Shown: one piece after another, positions 1-6,989 of the stretch | Numbering within the stretch: position 1 is the first letter of the stretch | Layout: each line of letters opens with the position of its first letter | Origin: CAYYHA01 sp964471535 | Lineage (GTDB): Bacteria; Myxococcota; Myxococcia; SLRQ01 | NCBI GenBank assembly: GCA_964471535.1 | Contig: CAYYHA010000155.1 | Location: forward strand, 1 to 9,837 | Direction of reading: 5' to 3' | Length of the DNA: 9,837 bases | Notes under the pieces: generated by a model | What the model saw: only the letters and a program-made list of their open reading frames with translations | Databases searched by the model: none | Told to the model about the DNA's origin: nothing | Program-made: the position numbers and the translations under genes

Positions 1-106
1 GGGGCCGCCGCGCGCGGGATGGGTCGTTGGGCCCCCGAGTCGCCCTCTGCGAGCGTCCGCGCCAGGCCGATCGAAATCACTCGGACACCGGTCAGGGGGC
101 CCTCGG

Positions 107-134
107 TTGACACCCCCCCATCCTGTGCCGTAAT
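107..134 (+). promoter_or_regulatory. Candidate sigma-70 type promoter of the nuo operon
   Basis: The -35 box TTGACA (107-112) matches the consensus in all six positions. It is separated by 16 bases from CGTAAT (129-134), which matches TATAAT in its last four positions. A start of transcription near base 141 would give a leader of about 84 bases before the nuoA ATG. It is the only A+T-richer patch upstream of the operon and has the right orientation. Seen in sequence; function is inferred. Confidence 0.5.
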
Positions 135-157
135 CGACCCACCTCCGGAAGGCCGAG

Positions 158-208
158 ACGCCGCGGCGTGCCTCGCGCCCCATTCCCTCTCCCCGGGCCG
201 TGGGCCCG
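158..208 (+). promoter_or_regulatory. Structured leader of nuoA: palindrome and hairpin
   Basis: A perfect palindrome ACGCCGCGGCGT lies at 158-169. A hairpin with stem CGGGCC (194-199), loop GTG (200-202) and stem GGCCCG (203-208) ends 16 bases before the nuoA ATG. There is no clear Shine-Dalgarno sequence between the hairpin and the ATG. The first could be an operator or a weak hairpin, the second a leader structure that affects nuoA translation. In DNA this rich in G+C such repeats also arise by chance. Confidence 0.3.
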
Positions 209-224
209 CACGAGCCGACGCACC

Positions 225-668
225 ATGACGACCTTCACACCCACGCTCCTGGCAGCGGCCGCCCCCTCGCCGGACGACCTGACGCCCTACGTTCCGGCGG
301 CCATCGCGCTGCTCGTCGGGGGGATCATCGCCATGGGCCTGGTCCTCCTGGTCTCGAAGATCGGTGAGCGGCCCCTCTCGCCGGTGAAGAGCCTCCCCTT
401 CGAGGCGGGCTCGGTGCCGCTGCAGTCGGCGCGGCGCCGGGTGCACGTGCAGTTCTATGTGGTGGCCCTGCTCTTCATCGTCTTCGATCTCGAGACGGTG
501 TTCCTCTTCATCTGGGCCCCCATCTACGAGACTCGCCCGCTCTATCTCCTCGGGGTGATGAGCTTCTTCTTGCTCCTGCTCGTGGTGGGACTCGTGTACG
601 AATGGAAGAAGGGCGCCCTCGATTGGGCGAAGCTGCGGGAAGAGGAGGCACACGATGGCCATTCATGA
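225..668 (+). CDS. nuoA: NADH-quinone oxidoreductase subunit A
   Basis: Small membrane subunit of respiratory complex I that sits next to NuoH at the quinone entry site and links the membrane and peripheral arms. From ATG 225 the protein is 147 residues, a usual length for NuoA. Three membrane segments are visible (about 21-44, 76-98 and 105-125). The conserved loop reads PFEAGSVP (58-65) and is followed by an A.LFIVFDLE stretch (81-90) with the acidic D88 and E90 typical of the family. The loop position that is cysteine in mitochondrial ND3 is alanine here (A61); bacteria vary at this site. An in-frame GTG at 168 would add 19 residues rich in Pro and Arg and lacks a good ribosome site, so ATG 225 is preferred, although it also has no strong Shine-Dalgarno. 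First gene of the operon; its end overlaps nuoB by 14 bases. Confidence 0.93.
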   Translation: MTTFTPTLLAAAAPSPDDLTPYVPAAIALLVGGIIAMGLVLLVSKIGERPLSPVKSLPFEAGSVPLQSARRRVHVQFYVVALLFIVFDLETVFLFIWAPIYETRPLYLLGVMSFFLLLLVVGLVYEWKKGALDWAKLREEEAHDGHS

Positions 669-1233
669 CGACACCGCGGGCCTGCCCATCATCGCCACCA
701 CGCGGGAGGACGCCATCGGCTTTTTCACCTCGCTGGTGAAGGGGAAGCTCACCGGCGGACTGGCCTGGGCGCGGCGCTACTCCCTCTTTCAGTACCCCTT
801 CGTCACCGCCTGCTGCGGGATGGAGTACATGTCCATGTCCTGCGCCCGTTGGGACGTCGCGCGCTTCGGCGCGGAGGTGCCCCGCTTCTCGCCGCGGCAG
901 GCGGATCTGCTGATGGTGGTGGGGACGGTGGTGCACAAGAACGCGCCCGTCCTGAAGCGCGTCTATGAGCAGATGGCCGAGCCCAAATGGGTGATGGCCT
1001 TCGGTGTCTGCGCCTCGACGGGCGGCTTCTACCAGAACTACGCTTCGGTCGAGGGGATCGACCGCATCATCCCCGTGGACGTCTACGTCCCCGGCTGTCC
1101 GCCCCGGCCCGAGCAGGTCCTCGACGGCCTCCTCCTCCTGCAGGAGAAGATCGCCCGCGAGAAGCGGGGGGTCGCCGGTGAGCGGGAGCCGGTGGTGGCG
1201 CCGCCGGCGGACGGCCGCATCACGCCCCGCTAG
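655..1233 (+). CDS. nuoB: NADH-quinone oxidoreductase subunit B (cluster N2)
   Basis: Peripheral-arm subunit that carries the terminal [4Fe-4S] cluster N2, the direct electron donor to quinone. The four ligands are visible: the tandem pair C53-C54 in TACCGMEYM, C119 in GVCASTGG and C148 in VPGCPPRPE. Their spacing matches Thermus Nqo6 exactly (C45, C46, C111, C140, as I recall the published numbering). The protein has 192 residues; after the PGCPPRPE helix there is a short variable tail. A strong ribosome site GAGGAGG (642-648) lies inside the end of nuoA, six bases before the ATG, so the 14-base overlap is genuine and suggests translational coupling. Followed after 18 bases by nuoC. Confidence 0.96.
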   Translation: MAIHDDTAGLPIIATTREDAIGFFTSLVKGKLTGGLAWARRYSLFQYPFVTACCGMEYMSMSCARWDVARFGAEVPRFSPRQADLLMVVGTVVHKNAPVLKRVYEQMAEPKWVMAFGVCASTGGFYQNYASVEGIDRIIPVDVYVPGCPPRPEQVLDGLLLLQEKIAREKRGVAGEREPVVAPPADGRITPR

Positions 1234-1251
1234 GAGCCTTGGAGGAGGTCG

Positions 1252-1893
1252 ATGGCACAGCGAGTGCTCGAAGCGCTGCAGGAGCGGTTCGGCGAGGCGA
1301 TCGTCGAAACGCACGCCCACCGCGGTGACGAGACGGCGCGGGTGGTCCCGGAGCGGATCCGTGAGATCTGTGAGTTCCTGAAGTCCGAGCCGTCCCTGGA
1401 CTTCAACATGCTCATGGACGTCACCTGCGTCGACCGGCTCCACCTCGAGCCGAGCACGCCCCGCTTCGAGGTCGTCTACCACCTCTACTCCCTGCGCAAG
1501 AAGCACCGGGTGCGCCTGAAGGCCCGCGTGCCCGAGGAGGATCCCCGGCTGCCCAGCGTGGTGCCGGTATGGAAGGGGGCCAACTGGTTCGAGCGGGAGG
1601 TCTACGATCTCTACGGGGTGACCTTCGACGGCCACCCCGATCTGCGGCGCATCCTCCTCTACCCAGAGTTCGAAGGCCATCCGCTGCGTAAGGACTACCC
1701 CCTCGACGGAGAGCAGCCGCTGGTGGAGATGCGAGATCCCGAATCGCAGCGGCCCGTGATGCCCTCGCTCGAGTCGAACCTCGTGCGGAGCATCGGCACC
1801 CCCGATGGCGGCCGGATCCCCATCGGGGCGGCCGAGGCGACGCCGGACGGGGCGACGCCGGCGGACGCACAGGCGAAGGAGCCGCAGGCATGA
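1252..1893 (+). CDS. nuoC: NADH-quinone oxidoreductase subunit C (30 kDa)
   Basis: Peripheral-arm structural subunit with no cofactor that packs against NuoD. The family signature is clear: FEREVYDLYGV (113-123), then FDGHPDLRRIL (125-135) and FEGHPLRKDYPL (140-151). The fold occupies roughly residues 1-165. The remaining 48 residues are a low-complexity Ala/Thr/Pro/Asp tail that contains a small in-frame tandem duplication (1836-1861). The strong ribosome site GGAGGAGG (1241-1248) sits directly before the ATG. The stop codon overlaps the nuoD start (ATGA at 1890-1893). In some bacteria NuoC and NuoD are one fused protein; here they are separate but probably translated in a coupled way. Confidence 0.95.
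   Translation: MAQRVLEALQERFGEAIVETHAHRGDETARVVPERIREICEFLKSEPSLDFNMLMDVTCVDRLHLEPSTPRFEVVYHLYSLRKKHRVRLKARVPEEDPRLPSVVPVWKGANWFEREVYDLYGVTFDGHPDLRRILLYPEFEGHPLRKDYPLDGEQPLVEMRDPESQRPVMPSLESNLVRSIGTPDGGRIPIGAAEATPDGATPADAQAKEPQA
1836..1861 (+). repeat. In-frame 15-base tandem duplication in nuoC tail
   Basis: The 11-mer GGCGACGCCGG occurs at 1836-1846 and again at 1851-1861, a period of 15 bases, or five codons. The encoded stretch reads EATPDGATPAD, so the two copies give ATPDG and ATPAD. It looks like a slippage-type expansion in a poorly constrained tail and does not break the reading frame. Confidence 0.7.
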
Positions 1894-3203
1894 GCGAAGC
1901 CGAGAAGGTACAGGAGATGCTGAAGTCGCGGGCGCAGCACGCCGAAGAGCTGCGCGCCGCCGCCGGGCGTTTCTCGCTCGCGCCGGGCTCGGTGCCGCCG
2001 CCGCCGCACTTCCTCGAGGGGGATGCCGGCGGGCTGCCGACCGAGGATCTCATCCTGAACGTCGGGCCGAGTCATCCGGCGACGCACGGGACGGTGCGCT
2101 TCCTCATGCGCCTCGACGGCGAGCGCATCGTGGATATCGACCCCGACATCGGCTACCTGCACCGGGGCTTCGAGAAGCAGTGTGAGAACGCCTACTGGTA
2201 CCAGGTCTTCCCCTACGTCGACCGCCTGAACTACGTCAGCCCGCTCTGCAACAACGTGGGCTACGCCCTCACCGTGGAGAAGCTCGCCGGCATCACTGCG
2301 CCGGAGCGGGCGCAGTGGATCCGCATGATCGGCGCCGAGATCCACCGCATCTGCGATCACCTCACCGCCACCGGGGCCATGGCGCTCGAGCTGGGCGCCT
2401 TCTCCGCCTTCCTCTACTGCGTCGAGGCCCGTGAGCTCTGGTGGGACCGCGTGGCGGAGCTGACCGGCGCCCGTCTCATGGTCAGCTACTGCCGCATCGG
2501 CGGCGTGGCCCGAGACGTCCCGGAAGGGTGGTTCGAGAAGGTGCTGAAGTGCATCGACCGCACCTACGCCATCGTGAAGGAGGTCGAGGCGCTGCTGGCG
2601 AAGAATCGGATCTTCATCGACCGCACGCGGGGCACCGGCGTGATCTCGGCCGAGGATGCCCTCGCCTATGGCTGGACGGGTCCATGTCTGCGCTCCACCG
2701 GCGTCGACTACGACGTGCGCAAGGACCACCCCTACCTCTTCTACTCGGAGGTGGACTTCGACGTCCCCGTCACGGAGAACGGCGACAACTACGATCGCTT
2801 CGCCATCCGGGCCGAGGAGATCCGCCAGTCCATGCGCATCATCGAGCAGTGCATCGCTCGCATCGAGCCGGGACCCATCCTCATCGATGACCGGAGGTAC
2901 GCGCTGCCGCCGAAGCGGGAGACCTACCACACCATCGAAGGCGCCATCGCGCACTTCGAGCTCATCATGTACGGGCCGCAGATTCCCGCCGGGGAGGCCT
3001 ACGGCTACACCGAGGCGGCCAACGGGGAGCTGGGCTTCTACATCGTCAGTGATGGAGGGGGTCGCCCCTACAAGATCAAGTGCCGGCCACCCTGCTTCGC
3101 GATCATGCAGGCGCTCCCCGAGATCCTTCGCGGCGCGCTGCTCCCGGACCTCATCCCCACCTTCGACACCATCAACATGATCGGCGGGGAGATCGATCGA
3201 TGA
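1890..3203 (+). CDS. nuoD: NADH-quinone oxidoreductase subunit D (49 kDa)
   Basis: Forms the quinone-binding chamber with NuoB and NuoH. The motif GPSHPATHG (59-67) supplies H62 and H66, and Y115 lies in DRLNYVSPL. Relative to Thermus Nqo4 these fit H34, H38 and Y87 with one constant offset of 28, so the quinone head-group residues His and Tyr are conserved. The C-terminal end is typical (YKIKCRPPCF, then NMIGGEIDR). The protein has 437 residues with about 45 before the conserved core. This N-terminal part (MSEAEKVQEMLKSRAQ...) is charged and probably helical, followed by a PPPP stretch. The ribosome site AAGGAG (1876-1881) lies in the end of nuoC, eight bases before the ATG. Overlaps nuoC and nuoG by four bases each. 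Confidence 0.97.
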   Translation: MSEAEKVQEMLKSRAQHAEELRAAAGRFSLAPGSVPPPPHFLEGDAGGLPTEDLILNVGPSHPATHGTVRFLMRLDGERIVDIDPDIGYLHRGFEKQCENAYWYQVFPYVDRLNYVSPLCNNVGYALTVEKLAGITAPERAQWIRMIGAEIHRICDHLTATGAMALELGAFSAFLYCVEARELWWDRVAELTGARLMVSYCRIGGVARDVPEGWFEKVLKCIDRTYAIVKEVEALLAKNRIFIDRTRGTGVISAEDALAYGWTGPCLRSTGVDYDVRKDHPYLFYSEVDFDVPVTENGDNYDRFAIRAEEIRQSMRIIEQCIARIEPGPILIDDRRYALPPKRETYHTIEGAIAHFELIMYGPQIPAGEAYGYTEAANGELGFYIVSDGGGRPYKIKCRPPCFAIMQALPEILRGALLPDLIPTFDTINMIGGEIDR

Positions 3204-4894
3204 ACGAACAGGCGAATGCAGCGAAGCCGCGGGAGGACGTCTTCCAGATCACGATCGATGGCCGTGCCCTCGAGGTGCCGAAGAAGCCGGGGCTGACCAT
3301 CATCCAGGTCTGCGACGCCGAGGGCATCGAGGTCCCCCGCTTCTGCTACCACCCCCACCTCACCATTCCCGCCAACTGCCGCATGTGCCTCGTCGAGGTC
3401 GAGGGTGCGCCGAAGCTGATGCCCGCCTGCCACACAGGGCTGCGCGATGGCATGGTGGTGCACACGCGCAGCGATCGGGTCAAGGCTGCACAGGAGGCGG
3501 TGCTCGAGTTCCTCCTCGTCAACCACCCCGTGGATTGCCCCATCTGCGATCAGGCCGGCGAGTGCCCGCTGCAGGACCAGTACTTCAAGTACGATCGGCG
3601 CCCCTCGCGGGTGGGGGACCCGGTGCGGAAGGTGAAGAAGGCCAAGCACGTGCAGGTGGGGCCGCGCGTCACCCTCGACCAGGAGCGGTGCGTCCTCTGT
3701 ACGCGCTGCATTCGCTTCATGGACGAGGTGGCCAAGGAGCCGCAGCTCGGCATGTTCTGGCGCAACGACCACGCCTACGTCGACACCTTCCCGGGGCAGC
3801 CCCTGACCAGCAACTACTCGCTGAACACGGTGGCCATCTGTCCCGTGGGCGCGCTCACGTCCACCGACTTTCGCTTCCGGAAGCGGGTCTGGAACCTCAA
3901 ATCGGCGCCGACGCTGTGCGATGGATGCGCGCGTGGGTGCAACGCCTGGGTGGATCGCGACCGGGACGGCAACGAGGTCTACCGGTATCGCGCGCGGGAG
4001 AACGAGGCGGTCAACCGGGTGTGGATGTGCGACCAGGGCTTTCTCTCCTACAAGGCACACAACGAGCGGCGGGTGCTCGCGGCTCGGGAAGGGCGGGGTG
4101 CCGCGGCGAAGGTGGGAAGGAGCTACGAGGTCGCCGCTCGGACGGCGGAGCGGCTCCGCACACTCGAGGGCGAGGCAGGTCTCCTCGTCAGCGCCTGCGC
4201 GAGCACGGAGGACATCCTGGCGACGCTCTGGGTCGCGCGTGAGGTCTTCGGTCTCTCCCGCGTGTACGAGGGCGGGCGCGAAGAGGGAGAGCAGGACCGC
4301 ATCTTGCTCCGCGCCGATCGCAACCCCAATCGACTCGGCCTGCAGATCGTCGCCGAGGCCTTCGGCTTCGAACTGTTGCCCTTCGACGCCCTCCTCGAGG
4401 CGGTGGACGATGGAAAGGTGAAGGCCCTGTGGGCGGTGGGGGACGAGGTGCCCGTCGACGCGCAGATGGCGGCAGGGCTTTTCTCCTCCCTCGATTTCTT
4501 CGGCGTGCAGGCGAGGCATCGGGGGCCGCTGACGGAGGTCGCGGACGTGGTTCTGCCGGCAGCCACCCATGCGGAGTACGACGGGACCTTCGTCAACTTC
4601 ATGGGGCGGTTGCAGCGCTTCTGGCAGGTGATGGAGCCGCGGGGTGAGGCGGCCGCCCACTGGGACTGGATCACCGAGCTTGCGACGCTGATGGGCGTAA
4701 GCGAGATCCCCGACTACTACGACTCCGATGAGGTGTGGCGGGATCTTGCGCCGAAGGTCCCCCTTCTGGCGTCCATCCCCTGGGAAGGCATCGATGCGGC
4801 TGGCGTCGTGCTCGAGGGCGTGGGCATGCCCGACGACCAGACGGGTGGAAAGGGCGAGCGCGAGCAGCGCGGCGTGTCGAGGTGGCCACGATGA
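3200..4894 (+). CDS. nuoG: NADH-quinone oxidoreductase subunit G, short form
   Basis: Electron-input subunit that passes electrons from NuoF towards NuoI. The start is ATG 3200, overlapping the nuoD stop (ATGA), which gives 564 residues; a frame open from 3080 lies inside nuoD and is not used. Ligands in order: [2Fe-2S] N1b C49, C60, C63, C77; His-Cys cluster N5 H109, C113, C116, C122; N4 C164, C167, C170, C214; and an N7-type site C240, C243, C247, C277 (CX2CX3CX29C). After residue 280 only a reduced version of the molybdopterin-enzyme-like domain remains, including ADVVLPAATHAEYDGTF (448-464). E. coli NuoG has about 908 residues and Thermus Nqo3 about 783, so roughly 200-350 residues are missing from the C-terminal domain. 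nuoE and nuoF, its usual partners, are not beside it. Confidence 0.93.
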   Translation: MNEQANAAKPREDVFQITIDGRALEVPKKPGLTIIQVCDAEGIEVPRFCYHPHLTIPANCRMCLVEVEGAPKLMPACHTGLRDGMVVHTRSDRVKAAQEAVLEFLLVNHPVDCPICDQAGECPLQDQYFKYDRRPSRVGDPVRKVKKAKHVQVGPRVTLDQERCVLCTRCIRFMDEVAKEPQLGMFWRNDHAYVDTFPGQPLTSNYSLNTVAICPVGALTSTDFRFRKRVWNLKSAPTLCDGCARGCNAWVDRDRDGNEVYRYRARENEAVNRVWMCDQGFLSYKAHNERRVLAAREGRGAAAKVGRSYEVAARTAERLRTLEGEAGLLVSACASTEDILATLWVAREVFGLSRVYEGGREEGEQDRILLRADRNPNRLGLQIVAEAFGFELLPFDALLEAVDDGKVKALWAVGDEVPVDAQMAAGLFSSLDFFGVQARHRGPLTEVADVVLPAATHAEYDGTFVNFMGRLQRFWQVMEPRGEAAAHWDWITELATLMGVSEIPDYYDSDEVWRDLAPKVPLLASIPWEGIDAAGVVLEGVGMPDDQTGGKGEREQRGVSRWPR

Positions 4895-6237
4895 ACGGAT
4901 ACCTCTGGTGGAGGCTCCTTCGCGGGACGCTCATCATGGGCGTCATCTTCTTCGTGTCGGCGGCGGTGCTCGTCGCCATCACCTTCGGCGGTGCGTGGCT
5001 CTTCGGCATCGGGGGCACCGAGTGGGTCGGCCTTCTCAACTTCATTGGGCTCCACCTCCTCTTCGTCATGGTGACGGCAACGCTCCTGGTGCTCGCCGAG
5101 CGCAAGTGGTCGGCGCGGATCCAGAACCGTGTCGGCCCCAACCGTGCCCGCCTGACCCCCCGGGGTGGGCCGCTCTACGGACTGCCGCACCTCATCGCCG
5201 ACAGCGTGAAGATGCTGGTGAAAGAGGACTTCGTGCCCCCGGAGGGGACGCGTTGGCTCTTCAACCTGGCGCCGGTCCTCGCCTTCGCTCCGGCCTTCGC
5301 GCTGATGTGTGTGGTGCCCGTCGCGCCCCCCATCGAGGCCTTCGGCACCGAGGTCTTCTTCCAAGTGGCCCGGCTCGACATGGGGCTGCTCTATCTCTTC
5401 GCCATTTCGTCGATCGCCGTCTACGGCACGGCGCTTGCCGGCTGGGCCTCGAACAACAAGTTCGGGCTGCTCGGGGGCCTGCGCGCCTCGGCGCAGATGG
5501 TGAGCTATGAGGTGGCGCTGGCGCTGACCGTGGTCGGGGTCGTGCTCCTCTTCGGATCGGTGGCCCCCGACGAGATCGCGGCGGCTCAGGACACGACGCG
5601 CTTCGGCCTGCCCAACTGGGGCGTGATCTACCAGCCCATCGCGCTGGTGCTCTTCTTCACCGCGGCGGCCGCCGAGATCAAGCGTGCGCCCTTCGATCTG
5701 CCGGAAGGGGAGAGCGAGATCATCGGCTACTTCGTCGAATACTCGGGGATGAAGTTCGGCCTCTTCATGATCGCCGAGTTCGCCGAGATCGTGGTGCTGG
5801 CGGCGGTGATCACCGTCCTCTTCTTCGGCGGCTGGTCCATTCCCTGGCTGCCCTTCGACGACCTGCTCGCGATGCTGCAGGGCAGCGCGCTCGGACCGGA
5901 CCTCGGTGCCCTCGTCGCCGCGCTCGTCGCCGTCTTCGTCTTCCTGGCGAAAACCCTCTTCTTCGTCTGGCTGCAGATGATGGTGCGTTGGACCTTCCCG
6001 CGCTTCCGCTGGGATCAGGTCATGGATCTGGGCTGGAAGATGCTCCTCCCCTTGAGCCTTGGCAACGTGGTCCTGACCGCGGTCCTGGTCGCGCTCGATC
6101 CCTCCCTCGACTGGGCCTTCCTGGTGGGCCTGGTGGAACTCGTTCTCCTCGCCGGCGTGGTCCTGACCACCGCCGCGCCCGAGCGGGAGGAGGAGGAGCA
6201 CCTGCGGCATCGGATGCACGCCGACCTTCGCGTGTAG
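4891..6237 (+). CDS. nuoH: NADH-quinone oxidoreductase subunit H, enlarged
   Basis: Membrane subunit that forms the heel of complex I, the quinone tunnel entry and the start of the proton channel. Conserved stretches: ERKWSARIQNRVGPNR (70-85), IADSVKMLVKED (102-113), RAPFDLPEGESE (265-276), VEYSGMKFG (282-290), and KTLFFVWLQMMVRWTFPRFR (354-373). I count about ten hydrophobic segments (near 13-39, 48-69, 121-143, 163-187, 203-222, 245-262, 288-314, 338-361, 380-400, 408-427). E. coli NuoH has eight in about 325 residues. The surplus lies at the two ends: one extra segment before the conserved ERK loop and one after the last conserved helix, followed by a charged tail. ATG 4891 overlaps the nuoG stop (ATGA) behind a GAGGTGG site. 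Confidence 0.95.
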   Translation: MNGYLWWRLLRGTLIMGVIFFVSAAVLVAITFGGAWLFGIGGTEWVGLLNFIGLHLLFVMVTATLLVLAERKWSARIQNRVGPNRARLTPRGGPLYGLPHLIADSVKMLVKEDFVPPEGTRWLFNLAPVLAFAPAFALMCVVPVAPPIEAFGTEVFFQVARLDMGLLYLFAISSIAVYGTALAGWASNNKFGLLGGLRASAQMVSYEVALALTVVGVVLLFGSVAPDEIAAAQDTTRFGLPNWGVIYQPIALVLFFTAAAAEIKRAPFDLPEGESEIIGYFVEYSGMKFGLFMIAEFAEIVVLAAVITVLFFGGWSIPWLPFDDLLAMLQGSALGPDLGALVAALVAVFVFLAKTLFFVWLQMMVRWTFPRFRWDQVMDLGWKMLLPLSLGNVVLTAVLVALDPSLDWAFLVGLVELVLLAGVVLTTAAPEREEEEHLRHRMHADLRV

Positions 6238-6255
6238 GGGCCGCGCCCGCCGTAG

Positions 6256-6262
6256 AAAGGAG
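6256..6262 (+). promoter_or_regulatory. Ribosome binding site fixing the GTG start of nuoI
   Basis: AAAGGAG lies six bases before GTG 6269. The first in-frame ATG (6308) has no such site, so GTG is the better start. Confidence 0.75.
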
Positions 6263-6268
6263 CCTCCC

Positions 6269-6934
6269 GTGGCCGGAAAGACCGTCAAGCTCCCCGCTGA
6301 TCGTCCCATGGATGCCATGGAGCGCCTCTACGTGCGCGAGGCCGTCCGCGGGCTGAAGGTGACGGGGAGAAAGTGGCTCAAGAATCTCCTCGCCCCCAAG
6401 GACTCGAATCCCGAGGTGCTCGAGCGGGTGGGGCCCTCCGAGGTGACCACGATCGAGTATCCCGAGGAGCGGCCCATGCCCGACCGCAGCTACCGCGGGC
6501 TCCACCGCCTCACCTTCCGGGAGGACGGCCGCCCCCGCTGCGTCGCCTGCTTCATGTGCTCGACGGCCTGCCCGGCCCACTGCATCACCATCGAGGCGGG
6601 CGAGTATCCCGACGATCCCATCGAGAAGTTTCCGGTGCGCTTCGAGATCGACGAGCTGAAGTGCATCGTCTGTGGCCTCTGCGTCGAGGCGTGCCCGAAG
6701 GACGCGATCCGCATGGACACGGGGCGCTTCATGCATCCGGTCCTCGATCGGGGCGCTGCCACCTACACCCGGGAGCAGCTCCTCGAGGAGAGCCGCCCCT
6801 TCGGGCCCACCGTTCCCGAGGGCAGCGGCACGGAGGTGAGCCGGGAGCACCTGCGCTACCGCATCGCCCGCGGCGAGGCCGAACCGGCGCCGGAAGGGGA
6901 GGGGGAGCGCATCGGGCCCGATCCCCGGCGCTGA
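6269..6934 (+). CDS. nuoI: NADH-quinone oxidoreductase subunit I (clusters N6a, N6b)
   Basis: Ferredoxin-like subunit that carries electrons from NuoG to cluster N2 in NuoB. Two complete [4Fe-4S] motifs are present: CVACFMCSTACP (C91, C94, C97, C101) and CIVCGLCVEACP (C132, C135, C138, C142). They correspond to clusters N6a and N6b, with the ligand to the neighbouring cluster in the usual crosswise order. The N-terminal part has the amphipathic basic region (VRGLKVTGRKWLKNLL) that normally lies along the membrane surface. With 221 residues it is longer than E. coli NuoI (about 180); the addition is mainly a charged C-terminal tail after residue 150. It is the last recognisable nuo gene here; nuoJ would normally follow. 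Confidence 0.96.
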   Translation: MAGKTVKLPADRPMDAMERLYVREAVRGLKVTGRKWLKNLLAPKDSNPEVLERVGPSEVTTIEYPEERPMPDRSYRGLHRLTFREDGRPRCVACFMCSTACPAHCITIEAGEYPDDPIEKFPVRFEIDELKCIVCGLCVEACPKDAIRMDTGRFMHPVLDRGAATYTREQLLEESRPFGPTVPEGSGTEVSREHLRYRIARGEAEPAPEGEGERIGPDPRR

Positions 6935-6949
6935 AGGCGCCACCGCGCG

Positions 6950-6989
6950 CCGGGCCACCTGCTCCGTTCCCTGCGGCGCAGGGGCCCGG
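6950..6989 (+). other. Nested inverted repeat between nuoI and symporter gene
   Basis: An outer stem CCGGGCC (6950-6956) / GGCCCGG (6983-6989) encloses an inner hairpin CCCTGC (6969-6974), loop GGC, GCAGGG (6978-6983). The two stems share base 6983, so one pair must open in the nested form. No T run follows, so it is not a classical terminator. It ends just before the AGAAGGG ribosome site (6991-6997) of the next gene, so it could reduce read-through or affect translation of the symporter. Confidence 0.3.

Larger units (their letters stand above)
1..224. other. Intergenic region upstream of nuoA, no supported gene
   Basis: No convincing coding region is visible on either strand; short open frames here look like by-products of high G+C. 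Bases 107-134 hold the only promoter-like sequence. The part after about base 141, the presumed leader, contains a perfect 12-base palindrome (158-169) and a 6-bp hairpin (194-208). The region could include the tail of a gene lying outside the window, which cannot be judged from here. Confidence 0.5.

Noticed and set aside
3080..3199. Forty-residue N-terminal extension of NuoG from an upstream in-frame start
   Set aside because: It lies wholly within conserved nuoD sequence; ATG 3200 overlaps the nuoD stop in the ATGA pattern repeated at other junctions, and the ferredoxin domain starts normally after it.
3068..4660. Antisense open frame of 530 codons opposite nuoG, and similar ones opposite nuoC/nuoD and nuoH
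   Set aside because: They coincide with strongly conserved genes on the + strand and show only the composition expected from the reverse of third-position G/C-rich codons.
4735..4890. Longer NuoH starting 52 residues upstream
   Set aside because: The added part is inside nuoG and is Gly/Arg-rich; ATG 4891 has the GAGGTGG site and ATGA overlap.
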